Below, one piece after another: positions 34,350 through 48,055 of a DNA stretch of 64,000 nt. The DNA comes from Viola odorata (taxonomy: Eukaryota; Streptophyta; Magnoliopsida; Malpighiales; Violaceae). The stretch spans positions 35,174,836 through 35,238,835 of the forward strand of contig OY829538.1 in assembly GCA_963691705.1 (NCBI GenBank). Reading direction: 5' to 3'. The notes under the pieces are model-generated. The model was not told where the DNA came from, made no database searches, and saw only the letters and a program-made list of their open reading frames with translations. Position 1 is the stretch's first letter. Each line of letters begins with the position of its first letter. The position numbers were made by a program, and so were the translations under genes.

Positions 34350-34529
34350 TATGGCAAGCTTCAGTACTCCTCTCCCTCTAGATTGCGAACGATGCTTCGC
34401 TTCAGTTTCTAGGAAATAAAGGAACCGCCCTTTCTGCCCTGGAACTGAGCTCTCGCCAATCTAGTCCATATCAAGAGGTTGCAATGGAGCGACACTAGCG
34501 GATCATGACGAAGATGAAGTCATCTATTT

Positions 34530-35165
34530 GAAATCTCCCATCAAACCCCCTCAGAATCAGGCCCCTGTACCACAACTACCACCTGAACCTCAACCTCTAA
34601 AGCTCACTGGTGTGCCTATAGAAGAAATCCTTCAAAATTTCATGTAGGCAACCCAGGCCAACCTGACCGAAATGTAAAAACAGATCAGTCAGTTTGCGCA
34701 AAAGCAACATAAAAATCAAGGAAGATTACCCTCTACCACTATGGATAATCTTAAGCACAATGTCACTGTTATTAACCTTAGGAGTGGGAGTATACTGCCA
34801 AAGAGGGAGGGTGCAAAGCCAGACAAGGAGATAGAGGCACAAATGTTCCAAGAAGAAGAAATCCAGACTAAGATAGTCTTCGCCAAGCCCGAGATTCCAG
34901 CAGAAATAGTAAAGGAAGAACCAATCTTGGCCAAGCCCGTGGCCAAACCAGATGAAAAGGTCACAATTCAGGAGGAAGAGATAGATATTACACCACCTTT
35001 TCCTCCTAGATCCTCAAAGTAGAAGAGAAAGGACGAAGCAAAGGAATTTATGAACATTTTTGGAAAAAATTGTTGTTAATATTCCTATGCTCGATTTAAT
35101 TGCTAAAGTATCTTCTTATGCTAAATTTCTTAAGGAGTTGTGTACTAATAAAAGAAAACTTGCAG
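34530..35165 (+). pseudogene. Athila-type gag C-terminal fragment, broken
   Basis: Plus-strand frames encode a Pro/Gln-rich linker and then a V-I-N-L-R-S-G-S block (about 34765-34790). An acidic/Lys-rich stretch ending P-P-F-P-P-R follows, and then, past a stop at about 35020, E-A-K-E-F-M-N-I-F and S-Y-A-K-F-L-K-E-L (about 35035-35145). This order is characteristic of the gag-to-protease linker in Athila/Tat Ty3/gypsy elements. The protease and polymerase that should follow are absent; sequence changes character at about 35166. Confidence 0.72.
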
Positions 35166-37916
35166 GTATTGACTGAGCGTCAAACTTGTCAAAAATAAAT
35201 ATAAGAGTTACAACTCGCTACTAAGAATAAATTGCTTGTAGATAGCAGTAAGAGGATCGATCCACATGGAAAAATATGGTACTAATCTTAGTAAAATCTT
35301 GCAATCGCCAAAACACTACTTAAATGGGGATTTGGGTGGTTGTGATAAAGTTGAACTAAAAAGTAAATAAAGCAAGTAACTGTCTTGGTCAAGAATGGCG
35401 TTCTTGATCAAGACAATGATATTGAGTAGTAGAGACCAAATATGAGAATGATTCCTTATAGAGGCTGGCAAGCTACGAGACAAGAGATACAATCATCGAC
35501 TTAAGGTTGTTCATCTTTGATTAGATGAAGGTATGCTTATAACCCCTGCTTCCCTCCTGTATCAACACCACTTCAGGTACGCTTAGAGATGATGCCTTAC
35601 CAATCAACACCTTGCTGGTTAAAGGGCCGAGTTGGTAGCTGGCTTGAGTCGATTACACCTCTATAGTGCGTTCGTCCTCAATGGCTTAGGGGAAGACAAC
35701 TCCAGACTAGTATCCTCGGTTGTCAGTAGGGACTGGATCTGATTAACCTTTCTCTCTATCGTTTCCTGGATACACCAGTAGCGTGTAGGAGTCTACTTCA
35801 ATCTTCTTGGTCGATAATCCACAACCAAGAAGAATGATTGCTGCAATGACTGTTAAACACTAAATTGGCCAGATTCAATATCAAACAGAAATGCGTTTAG
35901 AATAATCATGAAATCAATTAAATGTAGATACGAAGACTAAGATGATCAGTTAGGTCTTATGTATACTCATGTTCATTCTTAAAAAGCCTCTACTAAGAAG
36001 AACGTGTTTAGTTACTCATACACATAATTGAAAAGTAAGATAAACAATGTATATAATTGATAATAATCCTTCATTTCCGAAGGAGCAAAATGTATGAAAA
36101 TATCTTTGAGATTCAAAACTAAATAAGGAGTTGCTAACCAACAAGATCGTCCTCCTTCTCAAAACCCTAGGAAGAGTATAAAATAGTCCTCTCTTCCTAG
36201 AGGGAAGGTGGAAATAAAGGAAGTTAAAATCCTAATCAAACGCTAATTTAAAGCAAAATTGTATCTGGGGGATCTCCTTCCTAAAATAAAGTTTTAAACA
36301 AAACTGGAAAGTAAGGCATGAAGATAACGCGTCCGAAGATGGTGCTCCAGAACATCGGCGGGATTGGCCATGCCAATCTATCTTGGCCAGGAACATGGAG
36401 TGTGCGGTTAGTCAAGCAACTAGACGGGGACGATCGGTAAATCCCAAAGTGGTCCAGAAGTATCCTCATTCTTCTCCTTTTCTGCTCCTGCCTTGGCAAA
36501 GTCATTTCCTACAATAATCAAAGAATATCCGTAGAATTCAGTGGAGTATTATTCGAGAATGCAAGAAAATAAGTGGCAAAACCACTATAATAATGACTCA
36601 ATCAAACCTCCCCACACTTAGACGATGCTTGCCCCCAAGCATAAAACACATCAAACATGCAAAACATACATACGATAGTGTTATCAAAAACTAGAAAGCA
36701 TCAATTTCCAAGCATCCAACTTATCACACAGAATTCTTAGGCACTTCAATCCATAACTTCAAGTCGTATTACCAAGGCCTAACCAATACCCCAAGCATGC
36801 TACATCTGCATAGTGCCATGATCAGATGCTAAACTGAAAATTCAATAACCCCTATGGGTACAAAGACTGCTGACATTTGGGAAATAAAATTAATTCAAAT
36901 TTTCTTTCTCGACTTTTGCTACGAAACGGCTAGAGCAGACTTTTACACCTTTTTGCGTTTTATTTCATGAACCTATTATTCTAGTTCCTAAATGTCCACG
37001 CTTGTTGAGGCAAAGACACCGAGGTAAATCTCATGATTCACACATAGTTTCTTGGCCATTCCCATTTGTTGAGGCAGGGATGCCAGGACAAATTGCTATT
37101 TTTCTTATCTGCTCTCATTTTATTTTGTAGTTCTTTGGATATTCCAGCTTACTAAGGCTAGGATACTAGAGCAATTGCATATTTAAGCCGCAAGCAATCG
37201 AGCAAAAATCAAGAATTCTTTAAATAGTGCAGTCTCAAAATTGGCAGTCATATGTATCAAAGGGAGTTAATCGATTCAAAAGTGAATCATCAGAATCAGG
37301 AAGCCATGCATATGAAGAATGTTTAAAGAATACTAGGAAAATGTATCTTGCAGATATTGAAAATGTTAACCCATTTAATTGCCTTGGCAATAAAATATGG
37401 AGTAAAGTAGTCAAGTGCTTTCGCTTCTTGTGTGATGAAGATTTATGCTTGGATGCATATGGGTCTGGTTTTTGAGAGAAAACAACACAGGTCATGCAGA
37501 AACACTAAAAGACAAGACAAAATCATGCAGAAAAATTTAAAATAGACCAAAAATATTGCAAAATTTTGCAAAAAAACAAGTCTAACGCATGCAGTGATAA
37601 TTAAAACACATAACAAAATCCCTCCCCACACTTGTTGGATACATTTTCCCCAATGTGATAAGAGAAACACACAAAAATTTGCAAAACAAAAATAAATAAA
37701 AAGAAAAGAAAAGGAAAGATATGACTTGGGGGCAGGTCAATCGGAGTCTAACTTTGTGTCAATGTTGAAATGGGGGCGTAATATGGAGGGTGGAATAGGG
37801 GCTCGAGAGTCATCAAACTTGTTGTGGAGGAGAAGGAGAGAGTCCAAGATACTCTGGTTTAGAGTGATGGACTGGTCCATGGTTTCCTGCAAGGTTTGAA
37901 AGATGGTGTGTGTTTT
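35166..37916. other. Non-coding retrotransposon-derived region
   Basis: No convincing gene. The phrases CCTCCCCACACTT at about 36607 and CCCTCCCCACACTTG at about 37620, read in reverse, resemble the G-rich TAAGTGTGGGGAGG stretches common in the 3' non-coding parts of Athila-like elements. The region is therefore probably minus-strand Athila-type 3' sequence. LTR ends could not be defined. Confidence 0.4.
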
Positions 37917-38430
37917 TTATTGTGCATCATGGAGAGTTCCTAGCGTGTTTAGGGAAGGTGTTGGGGCAGAGGGAGATGCACTCTGCTGTTCTTGCTGGTC
38001 AACTAGGGTGGAGTCTCTCTGCTTGACTATTTCCGGGTGGGTCCTAAGGGGTGCCAGTGTGTATGGCTTTGCAGGATTGGTTGCAAAGATTCTTTCCTCC
38101 TTGCGTGTTGTATCTGTGTTATAACAAACAATACCCCTCTCCAAATGGATCATTCTGATTTGGTCTAGGGCCTTAAGATCAAGCCACTTACGCGCAGGAT
38201 ACTCATTAAGTATTGTAGTGGGGCTATAGTTCTCTGATTTGAATGCAAGCATAGAAATCAAAGAACCAAGCACCATACTGGTCTTAGAAGAGCTGAATTG
38301 TTTAGCCAGCTAGAATATAGGGCTTACCTTGACTCCATTTGCAAGACACCGTAGGAGGAATAACTCATTCCTAGTCAAGACACTAGACTTCTTGGTCTTC
38401 CCCGAGAAGGAGGCAGAGAGGAATCTGTGG
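37917..38430 (-). pseudogene. Athila-associated antisense/extra ORF fragment
   Basis: The minus-strand frame runs from about 38430 through an in-frame TAG near 38312 and an uninterrupted part starting at 38276. It contains T-R-N-E-L-F-L-L-R-C-L-A-N-G followed by a Ser/Lys-rich link, M-V-L-G-S-L-I-S-M-L-A and a Pro/Ser/Gln-rich tail. This resembles the putative plant transposon protein often found with Athila elements. The biochemical role is unknown. Confidence 0.55.
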
Positions 38431-38591
38431 AGGATCCGCAGGGCAGGATCACAAAGCAATAAAGCTTTGGATCCTTCTCCAAACTCAGCTGTGGGATCTC
38501 TAGTGAGAATCCTAAACTTTAGTGGTTTAGGATTTAGAGTGAGTAGATGGTGATGGAGATTGGTTTAGGTATTGAAGAGGGTAAAAAGACA

Positions 38592-38848
38592 TAAAACAAC
38601 CATGGACTTTAATATTTTGATTAATCGCAACCCTTAGTTTTTTTTTTGTTTAATTAACCCCCTAGTCATCGCGAACTTGGCAACGGTAGGGGGATGATGT
38701 GGCACATAATGATGGTCAACGTTGCCATGTTAAATTTCTGTAATGGTAGGGGCTGATTGAACAATAACTGCAACGATTAGGGGGGTAATTAAATAAAAAA
38801 AACTAAGGCTTGCGATTAATCAAAATATTAAAGTATAGGGTTGTTTTA
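38592..38848. mobile_element. MITE with about 90-bp inverted repeats
   Basis: The left arm has TAAAACAACC, then CTTTAATATTTTGATTAATC and CTTAGTTTTTTT. The right arm repeats these in reverse order with only a few changes, and the matching extends about 90 bp inward. The centre is short. No clear target duplication was identified, so the superfamily is unassigned. Confidence 0.8.
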
Positions 38849-38954
38849 AATATTTTATATACAATACTACACAATGACATAATATGTTTATTAAACATAA
38901 TTTATACTTTTTTTATTATATAATAATATAATAATGCAAAAATATTGTAATATA

Positions 38955-39689
38955 CTCCCTCTGTCTTCTAAAAGGTATCGTCCGCGAACAGTGGCAGGTA
39001 GGAAGCTTGCTAATTTTTTAATTTTTTAATTCTTTTTTGTTTCAAAACTACCCTTGGTTTTCTGTTAAATAACTAGGCAAGCCATCTTCAACACCAAACT
39101 ACCACCGCCACACATCATTGCCACCACACCGTCCCAAACCCATCACCGATCACACCCGCCTGCCACCATCATCATCACCATCTCATCTCCCTTACCAAAT
39201 CGACGACAACCACCAAATCCTTCATCTCCTCGCCGCCCTATTTTTGACCCAAAATAGTCGAACCACCACAACCAAACCTCCAAATCGCTAACGCAAATCG
39301 TCATCATCAACCACCAAAAATCATCAGCCATCCAAACTAACACATCCATCACCGACCCGATTCTAACCACATCCACTACCACCACACCGTCCTAAACCTA
39401 TCACCGATCACACCAGTCGGCCACCAAACATCACCACCGACACTCCTCCATCACCACAGTCGAACCCACACCGCCTCCACACCTTCCTACTTGTATTTGT
39501 TGGACAAGAGCAGAGAAAGAAGAAAAGAAAGAAATGAGAGCAGAGTGAAAGGAAAGAAAGAAACATGTGGGCCAAAAAAGGGTAAGTTCGTCATGTTGCA
39601 AAAATATATGGGCCAAAATAGGCCAAATGACAATTAAACTAGACCAGCGAATCCGTAGGCAAGTGACGATTATTAGAAGACGGATGGAG
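38955..39689. mobile_element. Stowaway-like (Tc1/mariner) non-autonomous element
   Basis: The termini are CTCCCTCTGTCTTCTAA and the inverse TTAGAAGACGGATGGAG, flanked by TA on both sides (38953-38954, 39690-39691). This is the hallmark of plant Stowaway/mariner elements. The interior is CCACCA-rich with no transposase. Confidence 0.85.
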
Positions 39690-39691
39690 TA

Positions 39692-40765
39692 TTTACTATA
39701 CAATTATATATTAATAATATAATTTGTGGGGTATTTTTGGTAAAAAAAATAAAGAAATACAATTCTCCTACACTATTTAAACAAGAGATTTTTCTTTTCA
39801 CAAAAATCATATATAATGCAACTAAATTAGGTAATTTTTTTTTTGTATTCCCTGAGTAAAATATAAGGTAAAATAATTCTTTATTTAATTTTAGAATCCT
39901 TCAATAAAATGCCCCCTTAATGTTAACCTACATATTATTACCGGTAATTGTATGCCAAACAATGCCATAATCTTTTCTTTTTTAATTTTTTACTAACTTT
40001 AAGTTGTTAGTGAATTCATTTTTATGACATAGATGATGAATTGATTTCCAGTTCTATAGTGTTAATTAATAATATAATTATTTAAAAAATATATATAATT
40101 GACTAATTCTCAAAAAGATATTAAAATGCGATTAATATAATACAATAATATTTCTTAGCTTAATTAGTAAAACTATAAAAAGTATTTTCACAAATAATAA
40201 ATATATAAGGGAAGAACTTAAATTCAAATTATTTATTTATGTAAATAAATAATTTAAAAATTGACATATTCTCTTTCATCATTTTTAATTATTTTAATTA
40301 GTGTATTTATTTAAATAAATATCATACCAAAAGGAATACATTTTTTTAAATTTATAAATGGACTTAAGGTATGAAAGTGAGCCTTACCTTATGGAATATA
40401 TGCGCAGGGGGGTAAAGTATAATTTATAAAAAATTAAAATGATAGAAAAATGAAAAAATGGTTGTAGGTTTTAAAATAAAAAAGAAGTTATAAAAAGGCA
40501 AAGGCTCCAAAGGAAAAGAAGAAGAAAGAAGCCAATTGCTAAAAAAATGGTGCAATTAATTTTGAAGACAGTATTTTTTTATAGAAAATACCCAACCTTA
40601 TCCACTTGTCTCATCCAAGCCGTCCATCATGTTTCAGGGCTTTTTTTTATTTAGGTTATGTTTAGACAAAACGTTTCAGAACTTCTTGTTAAAACAAAGG
40701 ATAATCGTGCAGCTTATAAGAAAGAAAAGAACTGGTTCCAGCTAAAAACATTTAAACTTATCTAC
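39692..40765. other. AT-rich intergenic DNA
   Basis: No gene or clear element was seen. The segment is very AT-rich with short homopolymer runs. Confidence 0.6.
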
Positions 40766-40767
40766 TA

Positions 40768-41807
40768 CTCCCTCCGTAATATATTACTTTACGCCTTATG
40801 ACCAAAATTCAAAATTGGGAATTAACTGATGCGTTGTTCAACGTACCTATCTTTATATGTATTTTACTTTTTTGTCCATGCATCTACTCTTCGTGATTCC
40901 TCCTTTTCTCAACAAAAACAGACCCTCACCTCACCCTCCTCTCGCCTCAGACCACCATTAACAAAAATTAACCACCACCACCAGTCACCGGTGCAAACAA
41001 TCACCAGCCTCTATCACCAGTCGCCGCCACCTGCAACTGCAAACAACCACCACCACCAGCCACCGACAACAAGAAACCTTCTTCTTCCTCCTCCTCTGTT
41101 TCTTCATCTTCTTCTTCATTTTGCTGCAGATTCATTTTCTTGGTAGATCTGCAAGAAATCAAGCTTTTCATAGTTAGATCAGATGACCTAATCACCATTA
41201 TCTCCAAAACTCATCCACACATCAAAAAAGTAATCACCTTTCCTCTGAAACCCAGTACCCGAAAGACCCAAACTTGCAGAACCATCAACAAGAAAAAGTA
41301 GAAGAACAGGAACTGTAATTGCATGCTTCAATTTTAATTTGAAAACCAAAAAACTCATACCTCTCTCCTCTGTCTCCTTCTTCTTCACCAAAAATCTCTC
41401 TTTCTTTTTAACCAAAATCACACAGACCCACTTGCTTCAATCTCAGTGACTGTATTTTTTAGCCCAAAATTTAATTTGATTATGGTGTATGCTAATTAAC
41501 ACAAAAAGATGATTGTGTTTTTTAGCCCAAAATTAATTTTTGATATCCTCTACATTTTTTATTTTGTGGTTTAGAAATGAAGTTTGAGGCTGGTACGAGA
41601 GGTGGGTTAATCGATTAATTTCTGGGAAGAAGGATGGTGGAGATAGGATGGCGTGGTGGTGGGTGGAGTGAGAGATGTGGGTGATAGAGGTGAAGGAAAG
41701 AAACAGGAAAAAAAGTCCGGAAAATGACAAAAAATTGGTGTATTTCTGACGCGGGCCCACTTTACCTTAATCTGTGTAATGTGTCATCTACATAAAAACG
41801 GAGGGAG
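40768..41807. mobile_element. Stowaway-like element, about 1.04 kb
   Basis: The left end is CTCCCTCCGT and the right end ACGGAGGGAG, with TA target duplications at 40766-40767 and 41808-41809. Internal sequence has CACCAC and CTTCTTCCTCC stretches. The termini match only over about 10-15 bp, and no transposase was seen. Confidence 0.8.
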
Positions 41808-41809
41808 TA

Positions 41810-44501
41810 TATTTCATACTCCTCATACATAATTTTATACTATCATTATTCGTTGATATATATTTTTCAATTACTTTTCTAATTAATTATATTTTAATGG
41901 AAGATTAAAATTATTTATGATAATATTATTAGATGGTTTTTGTTATAACATATTCGGGTTTCGAAATTTTTGTTGTTGCAAATTAATAGATCACGAGCCC
42001 ATAAGATATAGAAATAGAAACGTTGTATGGGGGAGAAAACAAAACACACTTTCTAACAACAAAAAAAGAAAAGACATTGTATATGTCACCGGCTCCATTT
42101 TTTAACCCCAAGTTCCAATACTTTAATTCATATTAAAATAATCATTACATTAAACTAAAGCCATCAGAATCGAACAGGACAGTAAACCGTTCAACTCATA
42201 ATTCACCGATTTTCTAGTTTAATAGGATTTAACCAGATTGTATTTCTGAACCGTCAGCCGGATTGAACCAGATTTAACCGTTTGCTTTATCAAAAATATG
42301 ATATAGTATATTATAAAAATTCCAATATATATTTGAATTTGGTTTTTAAAAATATCATATTACAACTTAATTAGCTATATTGTATATCATAAGTTAAATA
42401 TAAATATCTAGATAGTTCTCGTTTCTAATGATTTTTAATTTTAATTTTAAAGATTAAATAAAATATTATTTCATCATTTTTATTTTTTATATACCCTTTA
42501 GTCATTTTATTTTCAAACGATAGGAGAAGCTAGAAGCCCAGCCCCTAAGCCCATGATTTGAATTATTAAAATTAAATAAAAAAATTAATTAAATGACAAA
42601 AGCCGTAGATCTCATCTTCGCTCATCCAAGGCGCACCCATTTACGTACTTCATCTTTTAGTTTTTTCTTCTCTCATGACTAAGTTTCGTTGTCTTGATTC
42701 CTTCACCCTTCCATCTCAAATTTACCAGTTAACTTAACACCTCTCCTCCCATAATTTCTACCTCGTCATCCAATACGGTCTAATTTCACAAAAACTGAGA
42801 AAATCATGCTTTCATTTTTCAGATTCATGGCTGGCTTCCTCTTTCTCTCCCTTTTCATTTCTTTCAATCTCCTCATCTCTATTTCACCGAGATTCACTTA
42901 GATTAAGGAGCATATCTTCCAACGAGATTAACAAAATGAAGTCGTTCGTTTCAATAAAAAAAATTACCGGACCCGACTGGTTTTGAGTGAACCCTCTTGT
43001 TTGTCCAGTTCATCACAAAACCGACCGAATCGATTGGTTGAACCCGATTTTTTACATTTCCGATCTAAAATATCAAACCGAATCAATTAAGTTGTGATTC
43101 CTAATTTTTTGATCAGACAGATTAGTCTAATCCGATTTTTATAGCTATACAATAAACAAGTATAAAAACTAAATATAAACAATTTATATAACTTTATAAC
43201 CTTTTGGACCTACTACTCTTTTAAGGCATATAGGTTTGCCAGACTAAGATCCTAATAAAGAGAATGATTATGAGTAAAAAGAACTTTACACAATATGATT
43301 TCAGATAGTTTCAATCCCTATCACAATGTAGAATGGTCAACTCGTTTTATTGATGAAAATATCTTAGACGGTCTGAAAATAAATGATGCAATTAATGAGG
43401 TGAATATTTTGTGATATTATCTTATGTATACACTAGATTATCTCATTTATTCCTGTGATTATCTTTTCTAAAATAAATGACTTGATTTCCACTATAAATA
43501 CTACATATATACCTAAGGTACACGTGTATACTAAAAACCCTAGCCACCCTTATATACAAATATCCTCTTAACTAACTTGATCATCGAAGTTTCTATATTG
43601 GGATAACCCCTGATGTCTTGCAGGGACATCGGTGTTGAATTATACCCTACAAAGATCGCTCCCAACACCTCTTCTAGGTAAGCAAGTTATTACAATTTAA
43701 ACGTACAAGGCCCGGGCATTTCAACTAGTTAAGGATAGAAATTAAATAAAGGTTGACTAGACAAGATTAGGACTAAGGTTTTCATACCCGGTCCTAGATA
43801 ATGATCCGAGTAGGGTAAGGCGTCAAGTTAAGGAGTCAATTGAGGACGAATCAGAGTTGATCTAATATGACACTAAATTTAAATATTACTTACATAAGGT
43901 CCAAAAATAAATAAATTTCGTTTGATTTATAAAAAAATACTTGATTATTGAAAAAAATGATGGTAAGCTCAAATAGTAAAGTTAAAATCTAAGAAAAATG
44001 AAGCAAGAGTTAACAAACAACTAATTTTAAAACAAAAAAATAAAAAATAAACCAATTTAAGTGACATAGAAACGGGTTCCTGGATCAACCAGATCATCGA
44101 GTTTCAAGCCGGTTGTTCAGAAGGGGGTTTTACCCCAAAACGTACCCAAAAATCCACCCAGTTGCCAAGTTGACCCAACAGGGCAGGGTTACAAAACCCT
44201 AAAATAAATGACAGTTGTAAAAATCAAGAAAGGTGGAATCTATTAAGGGACTAATATGATTTCGGTTTTGCTATGAGTGATTTGACACTCACCCCTTACA
44301 ACAAGAGTGATTCAGTGCTTAATTTGATGTTAAATATTATCTATTTGTTTACATTTTAGATGATGATTATACTAAAAAGAGCTTATTTTTCTCTTCTTTT
44401 TTTAAGAAAAAAGGGCATTTGATGAGCATTTGGAGTAAAAAAGCTAGAAGAAGTAATTCTTGAGGAGAATCCTAATTCTCGCCTAAGAACTTCCTTGACT
44501 A
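41810..44501. other. AT-rich intergenic DNA with degraded repeats
   Basis: No supported gene. 42170-42290 and 42960-43110 contain many GAACCG/AACCGA and inverse motifs reminiscent of hAT non-autonomous elements, but ends and target duplications could not be fixed. Confidence 0.45.
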
Positions 44502-47339
44502 CTATCGCACCCCCTTTTCGGTTTTAACGCGATCCGGTTCTGGACGGATGCTAAGCATAATTGGATGCTTCGCATAATGCAATGAAGTCGTCACCCTATT
44601 TATCTAGGTTTAAGGAACCTAATCGTCATGGCATAAAAAATAAAAAAAAATAAGGCACAAAAAGGTCTCAACCAAAGAACAACGGTTCGAGGTCGTATTA
44701 TGGACTCGGGAAGGTGTTAGGCACTCGAGTCACATCCTTAAAAGATTACCGGTAAAAAGGTGTTTGGAAAATATTTTTTAACATGAAAATGAGTAAATAA
44801 TCGCAGTATGTCAACCAATCTCACGCATGGAATCGGGCTACTTTCCAATCATTTACAAGGTAAACGATCGTAGAGTGTCAGCCGAAATCCTGTTATGAAA
44901 ATTGGGCCACTTTTCGATTGTTTATGGGCCCTCAGAGGTATTCACCACTTTAGCATTTTTGTTATTTCCGATAAGGACCGTTCGGGACTGATTAATCCTT
45001 TCTGGTCGGGACTGGTTAGGACTGATTAATCATTGGGTTTTTACTAAAGCGAGAGCCCTCTTTACCATCATCGGGCCATGCATGATTAATTAATTACTAT
45101 GTGATCCTATCATGGATAAAGCTAGCACGATACCACTTTAATGAATGCCAATAAACCGTGTGGGATCGAAGCCACCATACACATGTATCAATGCATAACA
45201 GTTAATTTCGTGGTATAAAAAGCAAGTGATTTAAACACGTATACATGTGCGTTGATTTTAATTTCTAACAATTCTAAATGTCATGCATACGATTATCATA
45301 TGAGTTTTTAACATTTTCTAAATAGCATGCATACAAATAATATTTACGGAAAGCATTAAATAAATAAAAGAGAGGTAGGAAGTGTACTTGAGAGCAAAGA
45401 TTTTAAATTTTACCCTACAAATTGAGAATATTAGTACGAGTAAAATAAATATTAAGCAAATAAATAAAATGATTAATAATTAAAAGCAAGTAAAACAATT
45501 AATTTGACAATTAAAAGCATGCGAATAATTAATTAAACAATTAAAAGTATGTGAAAAATAATTAATTAAACATTAAGCATACGATAAATCGGTACAAAAA
45601 TACTTACGGTGGGCCGGGAAACTGGGCCCAGCAGTTGGGCTCAAAACAGTCCAGCCCCAAAACAGACCAGCCCAGCCCATGTATGGGCTGGCTGGCCCTC
45701 TCTTCTCTCCAGCTGGGCTTGCGCAAGGCGCGGCCCAGCTTCCTTTCCTTCGCTTGGGCCAAGCCAAGGCAACCCACTCCTTTTTTTCTTCCTTCGCTTG
45801 GGCCGAAGGCCAGCAGCCCACCTTCCCTTTAAATTAAAACAGCTAGCCTCAGCCCATCGCCTTTCCCTCATTTCTCTTGTTCATCATCTTCCTCTCTCGC
45901 CTGCACAGCAAACCAGACCAACCCGTCACCTTCTCCAGCAGACCAACAACAACCTTCGTCTTCTCCAGCCGACCAACAACCAACCAGCACCAAGGCAGCG
46001 ACGGCAAGGGAGAGCAGCTGTGGCAAGGGAGCAGTGGAGCAGTACCGCGGCGACAACGACATACGACAGTGGTGGCGAACAACAACCACTTCGACCTAAA
46101 TCCGCCCAAAATGACCCTCGCAATAACAGTAACTCAACCAAGCCATTACAGTATGTGAATTCAAACAAAACAGCAATCAATTTAATTAAAACAGTAAATT
46201 GAATTAATTAACCAAAGCTTAAAATTAACTTGAAATGGCAAGCAATTCGATGAAGTCAATCAATGAATTTATCTTGAAACGATAGCAATAATTAATTAAA
46301 CATTAGACAATAATTAATTTCTTCAAGAACAAGAATGATTAATGGCTTGGAAATAATTGCAGAAAAATGATTAAAAGGCAATAACTTGAATAAACTGAAA
46401 GTAGAGGGAGAGAGTGAATAGAAGGGGGGACTAAAGCATGGAATTGCCCCCCCCCCCCCCCCCCCCTCTTCTCGTTTGGATATTGAGGGGTATTTATAGG
46501 GAAAGTTTGAGAGTGATGGGCAAGGAAAATAAGTGAAGTTCGTGAGCAGCAAGTTTGGTTTTGGGTTTGGTGATGATGATCGCCCGTGGTGGTGTGGCAG
46601 AGATATTTTGAGGGCATTAATGGTGATGGTAAGGGTTGAAAAAGGGAGAGGGAGTCGTGGGATGGGCATGTGCAAAAACTTGAGTTTTTTGCATTGAAGG
46701 CTCGCGGACAAGGGAAAGATGATGATGAAAATGAGTTTGGGCCGTTGGATGTGCATACTTGAGTCAAAGTATGTTGATCCAATGGCTGTGATCAAAGTGA
46801 GGTGGAAAATGCTTAATGTTTAATTAATTGGTTCGAACTATCAGTACGAGAATTCTCGTAAAAACTGATAATAAATTCAAACGAAAATGACTGTGATACG
46901 TAATAAAATGCAAAGAACAAAATGACGCGATCGAAAATACGAACTCAAATCTCTAAATGGAAATATTTTATTTAAAGTCTAAAAAAGGCTCGTTTGGGCC
47001 TAATAGGGGCCTGGCTACAAACCGATAATAAATCCGAACGAAAATAACTACGACATGTAATAAAATATAAGGGACGAAATGATGCGAATGAAAATTCGAA
47101 CTCAACTCCCTAAATAGAAATATTTTATTTATGGCTTAAAAGCTCGTCCGGAACCTGATAACAGTTCGAATGACGTAAAAAGGCAAAAAACTAAAATTAA
47201 CCGAAATGAAGCAAAATATTAAACAAATAGTCCACGATCAAAAATTGACTTAAATTTGACGTAAATGGGCTTTTAAACGTGACAAGCAATAAAAAATACG
47301 AAAAAATTTGTGACGTAAGTCAAAATTCGGGTAACAACA
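44502..47339 (-). mobile_element. Solo LTR C, 2838 bp, related to element 1
   Basis: On the minus strand it starts TGTTGTTACCCGAATTTTG at 47339 and ends GGGTGCGATA at 44502. Its 3' part has the same ACCTTCCCGAGTCCATAA and AGGGTGACGACTTCATTG blocks as the LTRs of elements 1 and 2. Flanks are ACTAC (44497-44501) and ACTGC (47340-47344), a five-base duplication with one change. The minus-strand TATAAATA is at 46491-46498. A run of 20 C (46447-46466) lies 25-45 nt downstream of it, at the expected transcription start. No internal region is adjacent. Confidence 0.88.
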
Positions 47340-47737
47340 ACTGCATTGAAAAACTTTCTAGAAAGAGGGAAGGACACGTTTTGACAACTAATTAGGAAGA
47401 CTATAATCTCGGGATTTACTTTATTTTTTATCTAGGAGATAAGATATGATCTCAAGTGATTTTAGGGGATTTTTAGAAGGAAGAAAAACTTTATTTAATC
47501 TCTTCCTCATTTTAGAAAAGGATAATTCTTTACACCCAATTTAATTTCGAATTTTGAATTTCTTCTGCATTCATTTCATGTTTTCTCTCCTCTCTTCGTC
47601 TTCTTCCTTGGGTAGACAGAGATGAGGAGTTCCTTATTTATAGTATATTTTATTTTAGTTAAAGTCTTTTATTGTCAGCAGACAACCATAAAGGTTTATG
47701 ACATTCTTCTTTCGTGATATCTAATTTGTGTCTCATA

Positions 47738-48055
47738 TTTCTTATGTTTATATTATATTTTTCTTGATTATATTGAGATCGTTATTCATGTTAGGTTAGG
47801 ATATGATCAATCTTAATTGAACCTGGATATTTGCAGTCAATTAAATAAGATACATCGTCATTCATGACCAAGTTGAGTAAGTAGATAACTAGTCATTTTC
47901 TTATGTTTGTACTATATTTTCCTTGATTCTATCCAGGTCGTTATTCATGCTAGGTTAGGATTTGATCAATCTTAATTGAACCTGGATAATTGCAGTTAAT
48001 TAAATAAGATACATTGTTTTTCATGACCAAGTTGAGTAAGTAGACAACTAGCCAT
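47738..48055. repeat. 159-bp tandem duplication
   Basis: Two units (47738-47896 and 47897-48055) share GTTATTCATG-TAGGTTAGGAT and AATCTTAATTGAACCTGGAT with several substitutions. They lie in otherwise unremarkable AT-rich DNA. Confidence 0.88.

Noticed and set aside
39143..41207. Open frames inside the two Stowaway-like elements
   Set aside because: They derive from CCACCA and CTTCTTCC low-complexity DNA; no transposase motif is present.
45609..46202. 197-codon open frame in solo LTR C
   Set aside because: It lies in a GC-rich part of the LTR, has overlapping open frames on both strands, and shows no domain.
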